Assembly (NCBI GenBank): GCA_934593275.1
Contig: CAKTQE010000037.1
Location: 1 to 20,841 of the forward strand
DNA length: 20,841 nt
Source of the DNA: an uncultured Oscillospiraceae bacterium
GTDB taxonomy: Bacteria > Bacillota > Clostridia > Oscillospirales > Oscillospiraceae
Reading direction: 5' to 3'
A program made the translations under genes and the position numbers. This document shows, piece by piece, positions 8,800 through 15,585 of the stretch. Every line of letters begins with the position of its first letter. Position 1 is the first letter of the stretch. A model generated the notes under the pieces. That model saw only the letters and a list, made by a program, of their open reading frames with translations, had not been told where the DNA came from and made no database searches.

Positions 8800-8828
8800 A
8801 TTCTAGCATGATGGGATTTGAATGTCAA
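8800..8828 (-). promoter_or_regulatory. promoter of the pyr operon
   Basis: On the minus strand there is TTGACA (8828-8823), a 17-bp spacer and TAGAAT (8805-8800), a near-consensus sigma-A promoter. Transcription should start near 8793, leaving a leader of about 72 nt before the pyrC ATG. Confidence 0.85.
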
Positions 8829-8877
8829 CAGGAAACTAAAAAAATTTTGAAAAAACGAAAAAATCCACGTCTGGGAC

Positions 8878-8906
8878 TTGCGTCCGGGGGACTTTTGCGG
8901 TAACAT
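8878..8906 (+). promoter_or_regulatory. possible promoter of pgi
   Basis: TTGCGT (8878-8883), a 17-bp spacer and TAACAT (8901-8906) form a moderate sigma-A-like promoter about 45 nt before the pgi start. It is divergent from the pyr promoter; the two -35 boxes are about 50 bp apart. Confidence 0.4.
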
Positions 8907-8949
8907 AGAGCCGGAAAAACATTTAATAGAAAGGATGTGTCTTGTACAC

Positions 8950-10257
8950 ATGATCAAAGTAGATCTTTCTGATGTATGGGGCCAGATCGCACTGCCGGAT
9001 CTTCTGGCCATGGAAAAGGAAGTGGCCCAGGCCCACGCCACCCTGACGGAGGGCACCGGTGCCGGTAACGATTTCCTGGGCTGGCTGAACCTGCCCACCC
9101 GGGAGACCAATGAGGAGATCCTGCGCATCCAGAGTGCTGCCCGGAAAATCCGCAATGATTCCGATGTCTTCGTGGTCATCGGCATCGGCGGCAGCTACCT
9201 GGGACCTCGGGCGGCCATTGAGTTGCTGCAAGGCCCCAACCACAATATGGGCAAGGGCAAGGGCGACCCCCAGATCTATTTTGCAGGCAACGGCCTGAGC
9301 ACCCGGCACTGGAACGAGCTGTGCCGTCTGCTGGAGGGCAAGGATTTCTCCATTGCCATTATCTCCAAGTCCGGCACCACCACCGAGCCTGCCATCGCCA
9401 CCCGTGCCCTGCGGGAAATGCTGGAAGCCAAATACGGCATTGAGGAGGCCAAGGGCCGCATCTATGCCATTACCGACCCCTGCAAGGGTGCCCTGCGGCA
9501 GATGGCCACGGAAGAAGGCTGGGAGACCTTTGTCATCCCCGCCAATGTGGGCGGCCGGTTCTCCGTGCTGACCCCCGTAGGTCTGCTGCCTCTGGCTGTG
9601 GCCGGTGTGGACATTATGGAGCTGCTGGGTGGCGCCATGGATGCCAAGGAAGAATACGACCTGCGCTCCTTTGATAACCCCGTGTGGAAGTACGCCGCCG
9701 TGCGGAACCTGCTGTACCGCAACGGCAAGGTCATGGAGCTGTTTGAAAGCTTCGAGCCGGGCTTCAAGATGTTCGGCGGCTGGTGGCAGCAGCTCTTTGG
9801 CGAGTCCGAGGGCAAGGACGGCAAGGGCATCTTCCCTGTTACCGCCGAGTTCACCGCAGACCTGCACTCCCTGGGCCAGATGATCCAGCAAGGCCCCAGA
9901 AACATCTTTGAGACCATGGTCCGCTTTGATGCCCCCGCAGAAAAGATGGTCATTTCCAGCGACGACAAGAACCTGGACGGCCTCAACTACCTGGCAGGCA
10001 AGAGCCTGGACTTTGTGGATGAAAAGGCATACCTGGGCACCCTGCACGCCCACGTAGACGGCGGCGTCCCTGTCATCACCATGGACTGCGGCGACCTCAA
10101 CGACCGGAAGGTGGGCGAAATGTTCTACTTCCTGGAACTGTGCTGCGGCGTTTCCGCCTACATTCTGGGCGTGAACCCCTTCAACCAGCCCGGCGTGGAG
10201 TTCTACAAGCGGAACATGTTCCAGCTCCTGGGCAAGCCCGGTTACGAGCAGCAGTAA
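8950..10257 (+). CDS. pgi: glucose-6-phosphate isomerase
   Basis: Pgi interconverts glucose 6-phosphate and fructose 6-phosphate in glycolysis and gluconeogenesis. The 435-residue protein has the SIS-domain signatures of the family: VIGIGGSYLGPRAAIELL, SKSGTTTEPAIATRALREML (sugar-phosphate binding), GGRFSVLTPVGLLPLAVAG, and a C-terminal region with GVNPFNQPGVEFYK. Its length fits the compact Firmicute-type enzyme. The ATG at 8950 is chosen because homologous sequence begins there; AAAGGA lies about 14 nt upstream, a little far. An in-frame ATG at 8935 would overlap that site and is less likely. It stands alone, divergent from the pyr operon. Confidence 0.95.
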   Translation: MIKVDLSDVWGQIALPDLLAMEKEVAQAHATLTEGTGAGNDFLGWLNLPTRETNEEILRIQSAARKIRNDSDVFVVIGIGGSYLGPRAAIELLQGPNHNMGKGKGDPQIYFAGNGLSTRHWNELCRLLEGKDFSIAIISKSGTTTEPAIATRALREMLEAKYGIEEAKGRIYAITDPCKGALRQMATEEGWETFVIPANVGGRFSVLTPVGLLPLAVAGVDIMELLGGAMDAKEEYDLRSFDNPVWKYAAVRNLLYRNGKVMELFESFEPGFKMFGGWWQQLFGESEGKDGKGIFPVTAEFTADLHSLGQMIQQGPRNIFETMVRFDAPAEKMVISSDDKNLDGLNYLAGKSLDFVDEKAYLGTLHAHVDGGVPVITMDCGDLNDRKVGEMFYFLELCCGVSAYILGVNPFNQPGVEFYKRNMFQLLGKPGYEQQ

Positions 10258-10277
10258 ACCATTATAGAATGTCATAA

Positions 10278-10347
10278 GCTCCGGGGTGCCCCAAGGCTCC
10301 CCCGGAGCGCACGGAACCCGCTGGCGGCGGCTGCTGTCAGCGGGTTC
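10278..10347 (+). terminator. two tandem GC-rich hairpins after pgi
   Basis: Two perfect stems follow one another: 9 bp (10278-10286 with 10300-10308, 13-nt loop) and 10 bp (10314-10323 with 10338-10347, 14-nt loop). Neither is followed by a T tract, so Rho-independent termination is doubtful. They may stabilise the pgi 3' end or act as a weak terminator between pgi and the next gene, whose ribosome binding site starts 15 nt later. Confidence 0.4.
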
Positions 10348-10375
10348 ACGATTATGTAAGTTAGGAGCATGCTGT

Positions 10376-11557
10376 ATGCTGAAATACGAGCGAAAATTCA
10401 TGGACTGGCTGGTCCGGCACAGGGATATCCTGATTTTCGCGGTGATCACTGCGCTTGCACTGGTGGCCCGACAGGCAGCCCTGGATTATGAATCGAGAGA
10501 CATGGCGGCGTTTCTTCTGCCATGGTCCGAGGTATTCCGGGCGGGCAGCTTTTCTGCAATGCGGGACCAAATCGGGGACTACAATATTTTCTATCAAACC
10601 CTGATCGTTCTGCTGACCCATCTCCCTGGCTCTATGATACACCTTTACAAGTACCTTTCTATTTTCTTTGATTTCCTGATGGCCTTCCTGTGTGCGGAGA
10701 TCGTTGCCAAGGAAAGTGGGAAACGGGTACTGGGGACCGTCTGGAACATTACCTATGCGGTCATTCTTTTCCTGCCTACGGTTTTTATCAATTCTGCCGT
10801 GTGGGGGCAGTGTGATGCTATGTACGGGTTTTTCTGTGTATTGGCACTGTATTCCCTTTACAAGGAGCGTTATGCCCTTTCCTTTGCGGTACTGGGGCTC
10901 TCCTTTGCACTGAAGCTGCAAACGGTGTTTATCCTGCCGGTGTACCTGTATTTTTACCTGTCCCGTAAAAACTTTTCGTTGTTATATTTCCTGCTTACTG
11001 CGGCTGTGCTGTGGGCTACCGGAATACCGGCCTATCTGAAAGGCAGATCGCTTACCGCTGTGTTTGATATTTACCTGGCCCAGGCCGGGGAATATCCCGG
11101 TATGTCCTTTAATGCTGTCAGCTTCTGGCTGGTGTTTTTCCCGGATTGGGAGAGTATGCACGTCTGCGCCATTGCAGTGACCATGCTGGTGCTGGGGTTG
11201 CTCCTCTATGTGTTTTTGAGCAAGGGGGGAAAGCTGAATGAAGATATTGAAAGCTTCCTGGTCTTGTCCGCCTGGGGTGTATGGACCTGTGTCCTGTTCC
11301 TGCCCGGGATGCACGAGCGTTATCCCTATTTGCTGGAAATCCTTCTGGTGGTGCTGACTCTGCTCAATAGCAAATACTGGTGGTATGCGCTGGTCAATGT
11401 GGTGTTTTCCGGCATGACCTATACCGCTTTCCTGACTTACGGTGACATAAAAACCGAATTGGTCATCATGTCTGCCATTAGTACCGGAATGTGGCTGTAT
11501 TATACCCTACGGATGCTTCCTCAATGCCTGACCCCGGCGGAGTCGGCCAAAAGATAA
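10376..11557 (+). CDS. polytopic membrane glycosyltransferase, Gpi18-like mannosyltransferase family
   Basis: The protein of 393 residues has many hydrophobic segments, the first at about residues 18-36, and is probably an integral membrane GT-C type enzyme. It has Ser40-Arg41-Asp42 in the first outward loop after the first membrane segment, where GT-C enzymes keep a catalytic acid. The signature NSAVWGQCDAMY (139-150) is typical of the bacterial Gpi18-related mannosyltransferase family (COG5542). Such enzymes transfer sugars from polyprenyl-phosphate donors outside the membrane. The acceptor cannot be told from sequence; cell-surface polysaccharide or glycolipid is likely. The start is the ATG at 10376, with TAGGAG 8 nt upstream. 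No other glycan genes are nearby. Confidence 0.8.
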   Translation: MLKYERKFMDWLVRHRDILIFAVITALALVARQAALDYESRDMAAFLLPWSEVFRAGSFSAMRDQIGDYNIFYQTLIVLLTHLPGSMIHLYKYLSIFFDFLMAFLCAEIVAKESGKRVLGTVWNITYAVILFLPTVFINSAVWGQCDAMYGFFCVLALYSLYKERYALSFAVLGLSFALKLQTVFILPVYLYFYLSRKNFSLLYFLLTAAVLWATGIPAYLKGRSLTAVFDIYLAQAGEYPGMSFNAVSFWLVFFPDWESMHVCAIAVTMLVLGLLLYVFLSKGGKLNEDIESFLVLSAWGVWTCVLFLPGMHERYPYLLEILLVVLTLLNSKYWWYALVNVVFSGMTYTAFLTYGDIKTELVIMSAISTGMWLYYTLRMLPQCLTPAESAKR

Positions 11558-11562
11558 AACGG

Positions 11563-11579
11563 TTTGTGAATTTCACAAA
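11563..11579. promoter_or_regulatory. 17-bp palindrome, candidate operator
   Basis: TTTGTGAATTTCACAAA has perfect 8-bp arms around a single central base. It ends 7 bp before the -35 box of the next promoter, centred near position -51. The half-site TGTGA resembles Crp/Fnr-family sites, but the spacing (TGTGA-N3-TCACA) is shorter than the canonical six. The regulator is unknown. Confidence 0.5.
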
Positions 11580-11586
11580 TTCCCTA

Positions 11587-11615
11587 TTGCAAAAACCGCC
11601 GATTGCTGTTAGAAT
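11587..11615 (+). promoter_or_regulatory. promoter of the small P-loop gene
   Basis: TTGCAA (11587-11592), a 17-bp spacer and TAGAAT (11610-11615) give a good sigma-A promoter, with transcription starting near 11622 and a 5' leader of about 40 nt. Confidence 0.75.
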
Positions 11616-11661
11616 GATACCAAGCCAGATTTATTTTGGTTAAGCAAAGGAGGAAATTCCG

Positions 11662-12069
11662 ATGATTCATGTTATTATGGGCCTGAAAGGCTCTGGCAAG
11701 ACCAAGAAGCTGCTCGATGCCATCCATACCGCAGTGGCCGATGCCCACGGCGATGTAGTCTGCATTGAGTACGGCAAGAAGCTGACCTATGACGTTACTT
11801 ACAAAGTCCGTCTGGTAGACTCTCAGGAGTACGGCATCAGTTCCCCTGATATGCTCAAGGGCTTCCTGAGCGGCCTGCACGCCGGCAACTTCGACATCAC
11901 CAACGTGTTCATCGACAACCTGTACAAGACCATCGGTCAGGATCAGGCTGCCAACGAAGCCTTTGTGGATTGGGTGGCGAACTTCGCCAAGGAGAACAAC
12001 ATGGAAATCACCATGACCATCTCCGCCGATCCCGAGACTGCTTCTGAGGGTATGAAGAAGTACCTATAA
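11662..12069 (+). CDS. small P-loop NTPase-like protein of unknown function
   Basis: The 135-residue protein begins with a beta strand and a Walker A motif, GLKGSGKT (about residues 7-14). A plausible Walker B strand ends in Asp at NVFIDN (about residues 88-93). I see no signal peptide or membrane segment. It has the size of a minimal P-loop domain, without an added domain that would tell its job. It could be a small nucleotide kinase-like or ATP-binding regulatory protein; I do not recognise a named family. It has an excellent ribosome binding site (AAGGAGG, 8 nt before the ATG), its own promoter with a palindrome upstream, and a strong terminator, so it is a single-gene transcription unit that is probably well expressed. 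Confidence 0.8.
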   Translation: MIHVIMGLKGSGKTKKLLDAIHTAVADAHGDVVCIEYGKKLTYDVTYKVRLVDSQEYGISSPDMLKGFLSGLHAGNFDITNVFIDNLYKTIGQDQAANEAFVDWVANFAKENNMEITMTISADPETASEGMKKYL

Positions 12070-12084
12070 GAGCAACATCCTCCT

Positions 12085-12118
12085 GCACCGCCGCGGTAAA
12101 ACGCGGCGGTGCTTTTTT
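12085..12118 (+). terminator. strong intrinsic terminator
   Basis: A perfect 11-bp GC-rich stem (12085-12095 with 12102-12112, loop GTAAAA) is followed by six Ts (12113-12118), 15 nt after the stop of the small P-loop gene. Confidence 0.95.
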
Positions 12119-12216
12119 GAAAAAATGACAATGGATCCCATTCACACCCCACGTATCTGGCGCAATTTTTAACACCCAGACCGTATCAACAAAACGGTAC
12201 CACAATGGACGGACCT

Positions 12217-12327
12217 GTAGGGGCGGCAATCTTGCCGCCCGCCACGTGGGATATTTACCCTGTGTGGTTGAATGGTACAATCCGAAATATGGTATCCCCC
12301 CACTGTAGCGGCGGCAATCTGCCGCCA
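12217..12327 (+). repeat. composite hairpin repeat, copy 1
   Basis: The unit opens with a hairpin, GTAGGGGCGGCAAT and its inverse TTGCCGCCC, then GCCACGT, a middle AT-richer part containing TGAATGGT, the phrase GGTATCCCCC, and a second GGCGGC hairpin ending near 12327. The same order of parts recurs at 12718-12826, and in reverse at 12536-12632. Confidence 0.8.
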
Positions 12328-12535
12328 ACCGGCCGCAAGGCCGGAGTCGTGGTACGTTTGTATTTGTAATGGCAAATGGAAAAATGTTTGTCGTTGTATT
12401 GCGTGATACCATTCAACGAAACGGGTTATAATTTGCAACGGTGCCAGCCCCTCGCCGGGGCTGGATGGTGGTGCTCCGCGCAGCGAATCAAAATCTATTG
12501 ATTGCCGGGGGCAATCACACATTGATTTCATCGTT

Positions 12536-12632
12536 GAATCATCGCCGCTACATTGTTCCGTGTATGGGGTTTTACCATTCACCGGCACAGGTTGTATTTG
12601 CCACGTGGCGGGCGGCAGATTGCCGCCCCTAC
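12536..12632 (-). repeat. composite hairpin repeat, copy 2 (reverse)
   Basis: Read on the minus strand this begins GTAGGGGCGGCAATCTGCCG, then GCCACGTGG, a middle part with TGAATGGTAAAACC, and ends with TGTAGCGGCG. The second hairpin has decayed. It is the reverse-oriented homologue of the copies at 12217 and 12718. Confidence 0.75.
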
Positions 12633-12717
12633 ATCAACGTTCCACGTTTTTGACATTTTCCGGGCATAAAACGATACCAGATACGTCAGATATAAGGTAA
12701 TTCATAACAATTTTATC

Positions 12718-12826
12718 GTAGGGGCGGCAACCTGCCGCCCGCCACGTATCGAATATATCCTGTTTGGATGAATGGTGAAACCAAAAACATGGTATCCCCA
12801 CTGTAGTGGCGGCAAATCTGCCACCA
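12718..12826 (+). repeat. composite hairpin repeat, copy 3
   Basis: It has the same order of parts as the copy at 12217: GTAGGGGCGGC hairpin, GCCACGT, TGAATGGT, GGTATCCCC, and CTGTAGTGGCGGC with its inverse. By eye it is clearly similar but diverged, more so in the middle part than in the terminal hairpins, where base pairing appears to be kept. Confidence 0.8.
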
Positions 12827-12854
12827 TCGCCCCCATTATTCTGGCAGGCACCCC

Positions 12855-12905
12855 TTGCCTCTCCCTCTGGGAGAGGTGGCCGAGCGCAAGCGAGGACGGA
12901 GAGGG
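12855..12905 (+). repeat. second hairpin repeat family, copy 1
   Basis: It begins with an 8-bp hairpin, CCTCTCCC-TCT-GGGAGAGG (12858-12876), followed by GTGGC, a degenerate inner stem and GGAGAGGG. This is a short repeat of a type I know as common between genes in gut Clostridia. An inverted copy lies at 12958-13007. Confidence 0.75.
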
Positions 12906-12957
12906 TCAACGTTGAGGATAGCAATGGACGTTATCATTCAAAAGAAACGCCGCAAGG

Positions 12958-13007
12958 CCCTCTCAGTCTCGGCTGCGCCGAGCCAGCTCTCCCAGAGGGA
13001 GAGCCAA
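12958..13007 (-). repeat. second hairpin repeat family, copy 2 (inverted)
   Basis: On the minus strand it reads TTGGCTCTCCCTCTGGGAGA, then GCTGGCTCGGCGCAGCCGAG and GAGAGGG. It matches the copy at 12855-12905 in order and length, in opposite orientation, about 50 bp away. The inner stem CTCGGC/GCCGAG is better preserved here. Confidence 0.75.
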
Positions 13008-13095
13008 GGTCGCTTTTTCGATATGTTTTTCCTCTGCGCCCATTGTTTCAGCAATGCGGAACGCCGCACCGCTGGCCTTTTCTGAAACGCAAATC

Positions 13096-13121
13096 GCCCC
13101 CGCCTGATGTCAGGCGGGGGC
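13096..13121 (-). terminator. terminator of pta
   Basis: A perfect 11-bp GC-rich stem (13096-13106 with 13111-13121, 4-nt loop) lies 17 nt after the pta stop. On the minus strand it is followed by GATTTGCGTTT, a broken T tract. Confidence 0.75.
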
Positions 13122-13138
13122 TGATGGTTTTTGGCAAA

Positions 13139-14137
13139 TTACACCATTGCAGCGGTGATGATGGCCATCTTGTAGACCTCGTCGGCGTTGCAGCCGCGGG
13201 ACAGGTCGTTGATGGGGGCGGCCAGGCCCTGCAGGATGGGGCCGTAGGCTTCGAAGCCGCCCAGACGCTGGGCAATCTTGTAGCCGATGTTGCCGGCCTC
13301 AATGTTGGGGAAAATAAAGGTGTTGGCGTGACCGGCCACAGGGGAGCCGGGGAACTTCAGCTGGCCCACTTCGGGAGCCACGGCGGCGTCGAACTGCATT
13401 TCGCCGTCAATGGCCAGTTCGGGAGCCATTTCCTTGGCCACGATGGTGGCATCGTGGCTCAGCTTGACGGTGCCGCCCTTGCCGGAGCCGTTGGTGGAGA
13501 AGCTCAGCATGGCCACCTTGGGGTCAATGCCGAAGACCTTGGCGGTACGGGCGGACTCAATGGCCACCTCAGCCAGCTTCTGAGCGGCGGTCAGGGTCAC
13601 GTTGCCCTCCTTGTCTACGGAATCCTCGTAGCTCAGGTTGATGGCGCAGTCGCCCATGGCCAGCTTTTCCTCGCCACGAACCAGGATGAAGCAGGAGGAC
13701 ACCAGGTGTGCGCCCTTCTTGGTCTTCACCAGCTGCAGCGCGGGACGGACGGTATCAGCGGTGGAGTAAGTAGCACCGCCCAGCAGGGAATCGGCGTAGC
13801 CCATCTTGACCAGCATGGTGCCGAAGTAGTTGCCCTTGGACAGAGACTTGCGGCAGTCTTCCGCACTCATCTTGCCCTTGCGCAGCTCTACCATCTTTTC
13901 GACCATGGCATCCATGCCCTCGTAGGTGGCGGGGTCCAGGATCTCCACACCCTCGATGTTGAAGCCGCCCTTGGCAGCGTTGGCCTTGACTTCCTCCACG
14001 TTGCCCACCAGGATGGGGGTCAGGAAACCGCCCTCTACCAGACGGGCAGTGGCCTCCAGAATACGGGCATCGTGGCCCTCCGTAAAGACGATCTTCCGAG
14101 GGTTGGCCTTCAGAGTTTCGATCATAGCATTGAACAT
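13139..14137 (-). CDS. pta: phosphate acetyltransferase
   Basis: Pta converts acetyl-CoA and phosphate to acetyl phosphate and CoA; with acetate kinase it yields ATP in fermentation. The 332-residue protein corresponds to the minimal PTA domain, about 330 residues, without the N-terminal extension of enteric Pta. Family signatures include KIVFTEGHDARIL, SLLGGATYSTADTVRPAL, MLSFSTNGSGKG and ELAIDGEMQFDAA. The ATG at 14137 is chosen because GGAGGA lies 9 nt upstream; further in-frame ATGs (14146, 14197) lack a usable site. No ackA lies beside it, so acetate kinase must be elsewhere. It is monocistronic, with its own promoter and terminator. Confidence 0.95.
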   Translation of the reverse strand: MFNAMIETLKANPRKIVFTEGHDARILEATARLVEGGFLTPILVGNVEEVKANAAKGGFNIEGVEILDPATYEGMDAMVEKMVELRKGKMSAEDCRKSLSKGNYFGTMLVKMGYADSLLGGATYSTADTVRPALQLVKTKKGAHLVSSCFILVRGEEKLAMGDCAINLSYEDSVDKEGNVTLTAAQKLAEVAIESARTAKVFGIDPKVAMLSFSTNGSGKGGTVKLSHDATIVAKEMAPELAIDGEMQFDAAVAPEVGQLKFPGSPVAGHANTFIFPNIEAGNIGYKIAQRLGGFEAYGPILQGLAAPINDLSRGCNADEVYKMAIITAAMV

Positions 14138-14185
14138 TGGAATCATTCCTCCATTATACGGGCTGAAGCCCATTTTTTCGTGTTT

Positions 14186-14214
14186 ATTATAGCTCACATT
14201 TTCCTTTGGCGCAA
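14186..14214 (-). promoter_or_regulatory. promoter of pta
   Basis: On the minus strand TTGCGC (14214-14209), a 17-bp spacer and a consensus TATAAT (14191-14186). The leader of about 40 nt contains a short stem, GGGCT/AGCCC (14160-14171), before the ribosome binding site. Confidence 0.8.
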
Positions 14215-14303
14215 CCCTTATTTTGAAAACTCCCGAATGGTTTCATCCGAAAAGCTTTTTAGGCAATGTGATGAAATCATTTCCAAATCAGCAATTTTTC
14301 CTA

Positions 14304-14332
14304 TTGATTTTTGTGCGATTTCCCTTTATAAT
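14304..14332 (+). promoter_or_regulatory. promoter of the minD-like gene
   Basis: TTGATT (14304-14309), a 17-bp spacer and TATAAT (14327-14332), about 30 nt before the GTG start. It is divergent from the pta promoter about 90 bp away. Confidence 0.75.
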
Positions 14333-14362
14333 GGAGTCATCGAGTATGAGGGGGAGAATTGC

Positions 14363-15100
14363 GTGGGCGAACTGTATGCCATTGTCTCCGGCAAGGGAGG
14401 AACTGGCAAAACCTCTGTCTGCGCCGGTGTTGCCACGGCTCTGGCGGAGTCCGGCAAAAGCGTTCTGTGCATCGACTGTGATGTAGGACTGCGAAACCTG
14501 GATATTTCCCTTGGCATGTCGGACTGCGGCGCACTGTCTTTCCTGGATGTGTGTTCGGGCAGCTATACTTTAGAGGATGCCTGCCGCCACCCCAAATACG
14601 ATACCCTGCGGTTTCTTACCGCCCCCATGAACGTTCCCGTAGAGGAAATTGACTTGGAGCGTTTTGGGGATTTGCTGCGCCAGGCCCGGAAAGTGTATGA
14701 TTTTGTGTTCCTGGACGCGCCTGCGGGGGTAGACGCGGGCTTTCGCCTGACCAGCACCTGGACAGACCGGTTTCTCTTGGTCACCGGTTCCGGCCCTGCC
14801 GCCGTGCGGGATGCCGCCCGGGTCAGTGACCTTTTGGAGCTGGAGGGCAAGAAAAACGTCCGGCTCATTGTCAACCGGGTGGATGAGGAAATGCTCTCCA
14901 CGGTCCGGCTGACCATTGATGATGTGATGGATGCCACCGGAACCCCCTTGGCAGGGCTGGTGCCGGAGGACCCCAATATCACCCTGGCGGCGGCCTTTGG
15001 CGTGCCCGTCCTTTTGTATGCCAAACGCTGCCCCGCTGCCCGGGCTTTCCGCCGCATTGCCGGAAGGCTGGAAGGTGTTTCTTCAAAAATCAAATTGTAA
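14363..15100 (+). CDS. orphan MinD/ParA-family ATPase
   Basis: The 245-residue protein has the deviant Walker A box GKGGTGKT (10-17, with signature Lys11), the switch region IDCDVGLRNLDISLG (Asp40 and neighbours), and a Walker B strand DFVFLDAPAG. The order matches MinD. The C-terminal end, AFRRIAGRLEGVSSKIKL, can form an amphipathic helix like the MinD membrane-targeting sequence. MinD dimerises with ATP on the membrane and, with MinC, blocks misplaced division septa. Here minC and minE are absent, so a role in division-site placement or another polar process is only inferred. The GTG start is chosen because of the GAGGGGGAGA site 7 nt upstream; the open frame continues upstream through pta antisense but is not coding there. 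Confidence 0.82.
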   Translation: MGELYAIVSGKGGTGKTSVCAGVATALAESGKSVLCIDCDVGLRNLDISLGMSDCGALSFLDVCSGSYTLEDACRHPKYDTLRFLTAPMNVPVEEIDLERFGDLLRQARKVYDFVFLDAPAGVDAGFRLTSTWTDRFLLVTGSGPAAVRDAARVSDLLELEGKKNVRLIVNRVDEEMLSTVRLTIDDVMDATGTPLAGLVPEDPNITLAAAFGVPVLLYAKRCPAARAFRRIAGRLEGVSSKIKL

Positions 15101-15144
15101 ATATAGAGTTCCGTTTTTAACGGAGATAAGGAGTGACCTGTATT

Positions 15145-15558
15145 ATGAATATCGCATTTTTGGCCCATGACAAGAAAAAGGAACTGATGGTTCAGTTCTG
15201 CACGGCCTACAAGAGCGTCCTTCAGAAGCACAGTCTTTACGCCACCGCCACCACCGGGCGGCTGATCGCGGACAATACAGGCTTGCCCATTACCCTGCTG
15301 CTTTCCCACAAGCAGGGGGGACATCAGCAGATCAATGCCCGCATTGCCTACAATGAAATTGATTTGGTCCTGCTCTTTACGGACCCCAACACCACCGACC
15401 CCTGGGACGATGGCCAGATGATCGAAACCATTCGCCACTGCGACAAGCAGAATGTACCCATTGCCACCAACCTGGCCAGCGCGGAAATGTTCATCCTGGG
15501 CCTGCAGCGGGGTGATCTGGATTGGCGGGAAATGGTTCACAGCAAGACCAAGTTCTAA
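15145..15558 (+). CDS. methylglyoxal-synthase-like protein with altered active site
   Basis: The 137-residue protein has the MGS fold pattern: it starts NIAFLAHDKKK, keeps the phosphate-binding stretch YATATTGRLIADNTG, and ends PIATNLASAEMFI. MgsA converts dihydroxyacetone phosphate to methylglyoxal. Aligned by eye to E. coli MgsA, His19, Lys23, Thr45, Thr47, Thr48 and Asp91 are kept (here His8, Lys12, Thr34, Thr36, Thr37, Asp80). The catalytic base Asp71 of GGDQQ is His60 (GGHQQ), His98 is Trp87, Asp101 is Gly90, and the Gly-Pro before GG is His-Lys. The frame is intact, so this is not a decayed gene but probably a divergent or non-catalytic paralogue that may bind a phosphorylated ligand. 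The start is the ATG at 15145; AAGGAG lies about 11 nt upstream. It sits 44 nt after the minD-like gene. Confidence 0.8.
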   Translation: MNIAFLAHDKKKELMVQFCTAYKSVLQKHSLYATATTGRLIADNTGLPITLLLSHKQGGHQQINARIAYNEIDLVLLFTDPNTTDPWDDGQMIETIRHCDKQNVPIATNLASAEMFILGLQRGDLDWREMVHSKTKF

Positions 15559-15585
15559 ATCATCCATTCCTAAAAATGCTGTAAA

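Larger units (their letters stand above)
12119..13095. other. gene-free repeat cluster
   Basis: About 1 kb between two terminators has no convincing gene. Short frames exist on both strands but have no family features and run through hairpins. The stretch holds three copies of a composite repeat of about 100-110 bp, an inverted pair of a second repeat (all listed separately), and several lone hairpins: 12329-12344 (6-bp stem, GCAA loop), 12444-12464 (8-bp stem) and 12500-12516 (7-bp stem). The first 90 bp looks like an eroded further copy of the composite repeat in reverse orientation. Confidence 0.7.

Noticed and set aside
8923..10449. Open frame of 508 codons on the minus strand opposite pgi
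   Set aside because: Antisense shadow of pgi; the composition follows the codon bias of the sense strand.
11563..11579. Rex operator
   Set aside because: The half-sites look similar (TTGTGA), but the centre is 3 bp shorter than the Rex consensus TTGTGAA-N4-TTCACAA.
12806..14362. Long upstream extension of the MinD-like frame
   Set aside because: It crosses repeats and runs antisense through all of pta; the true start is the GTG at 14363 with its ribosome binding site and promoter.
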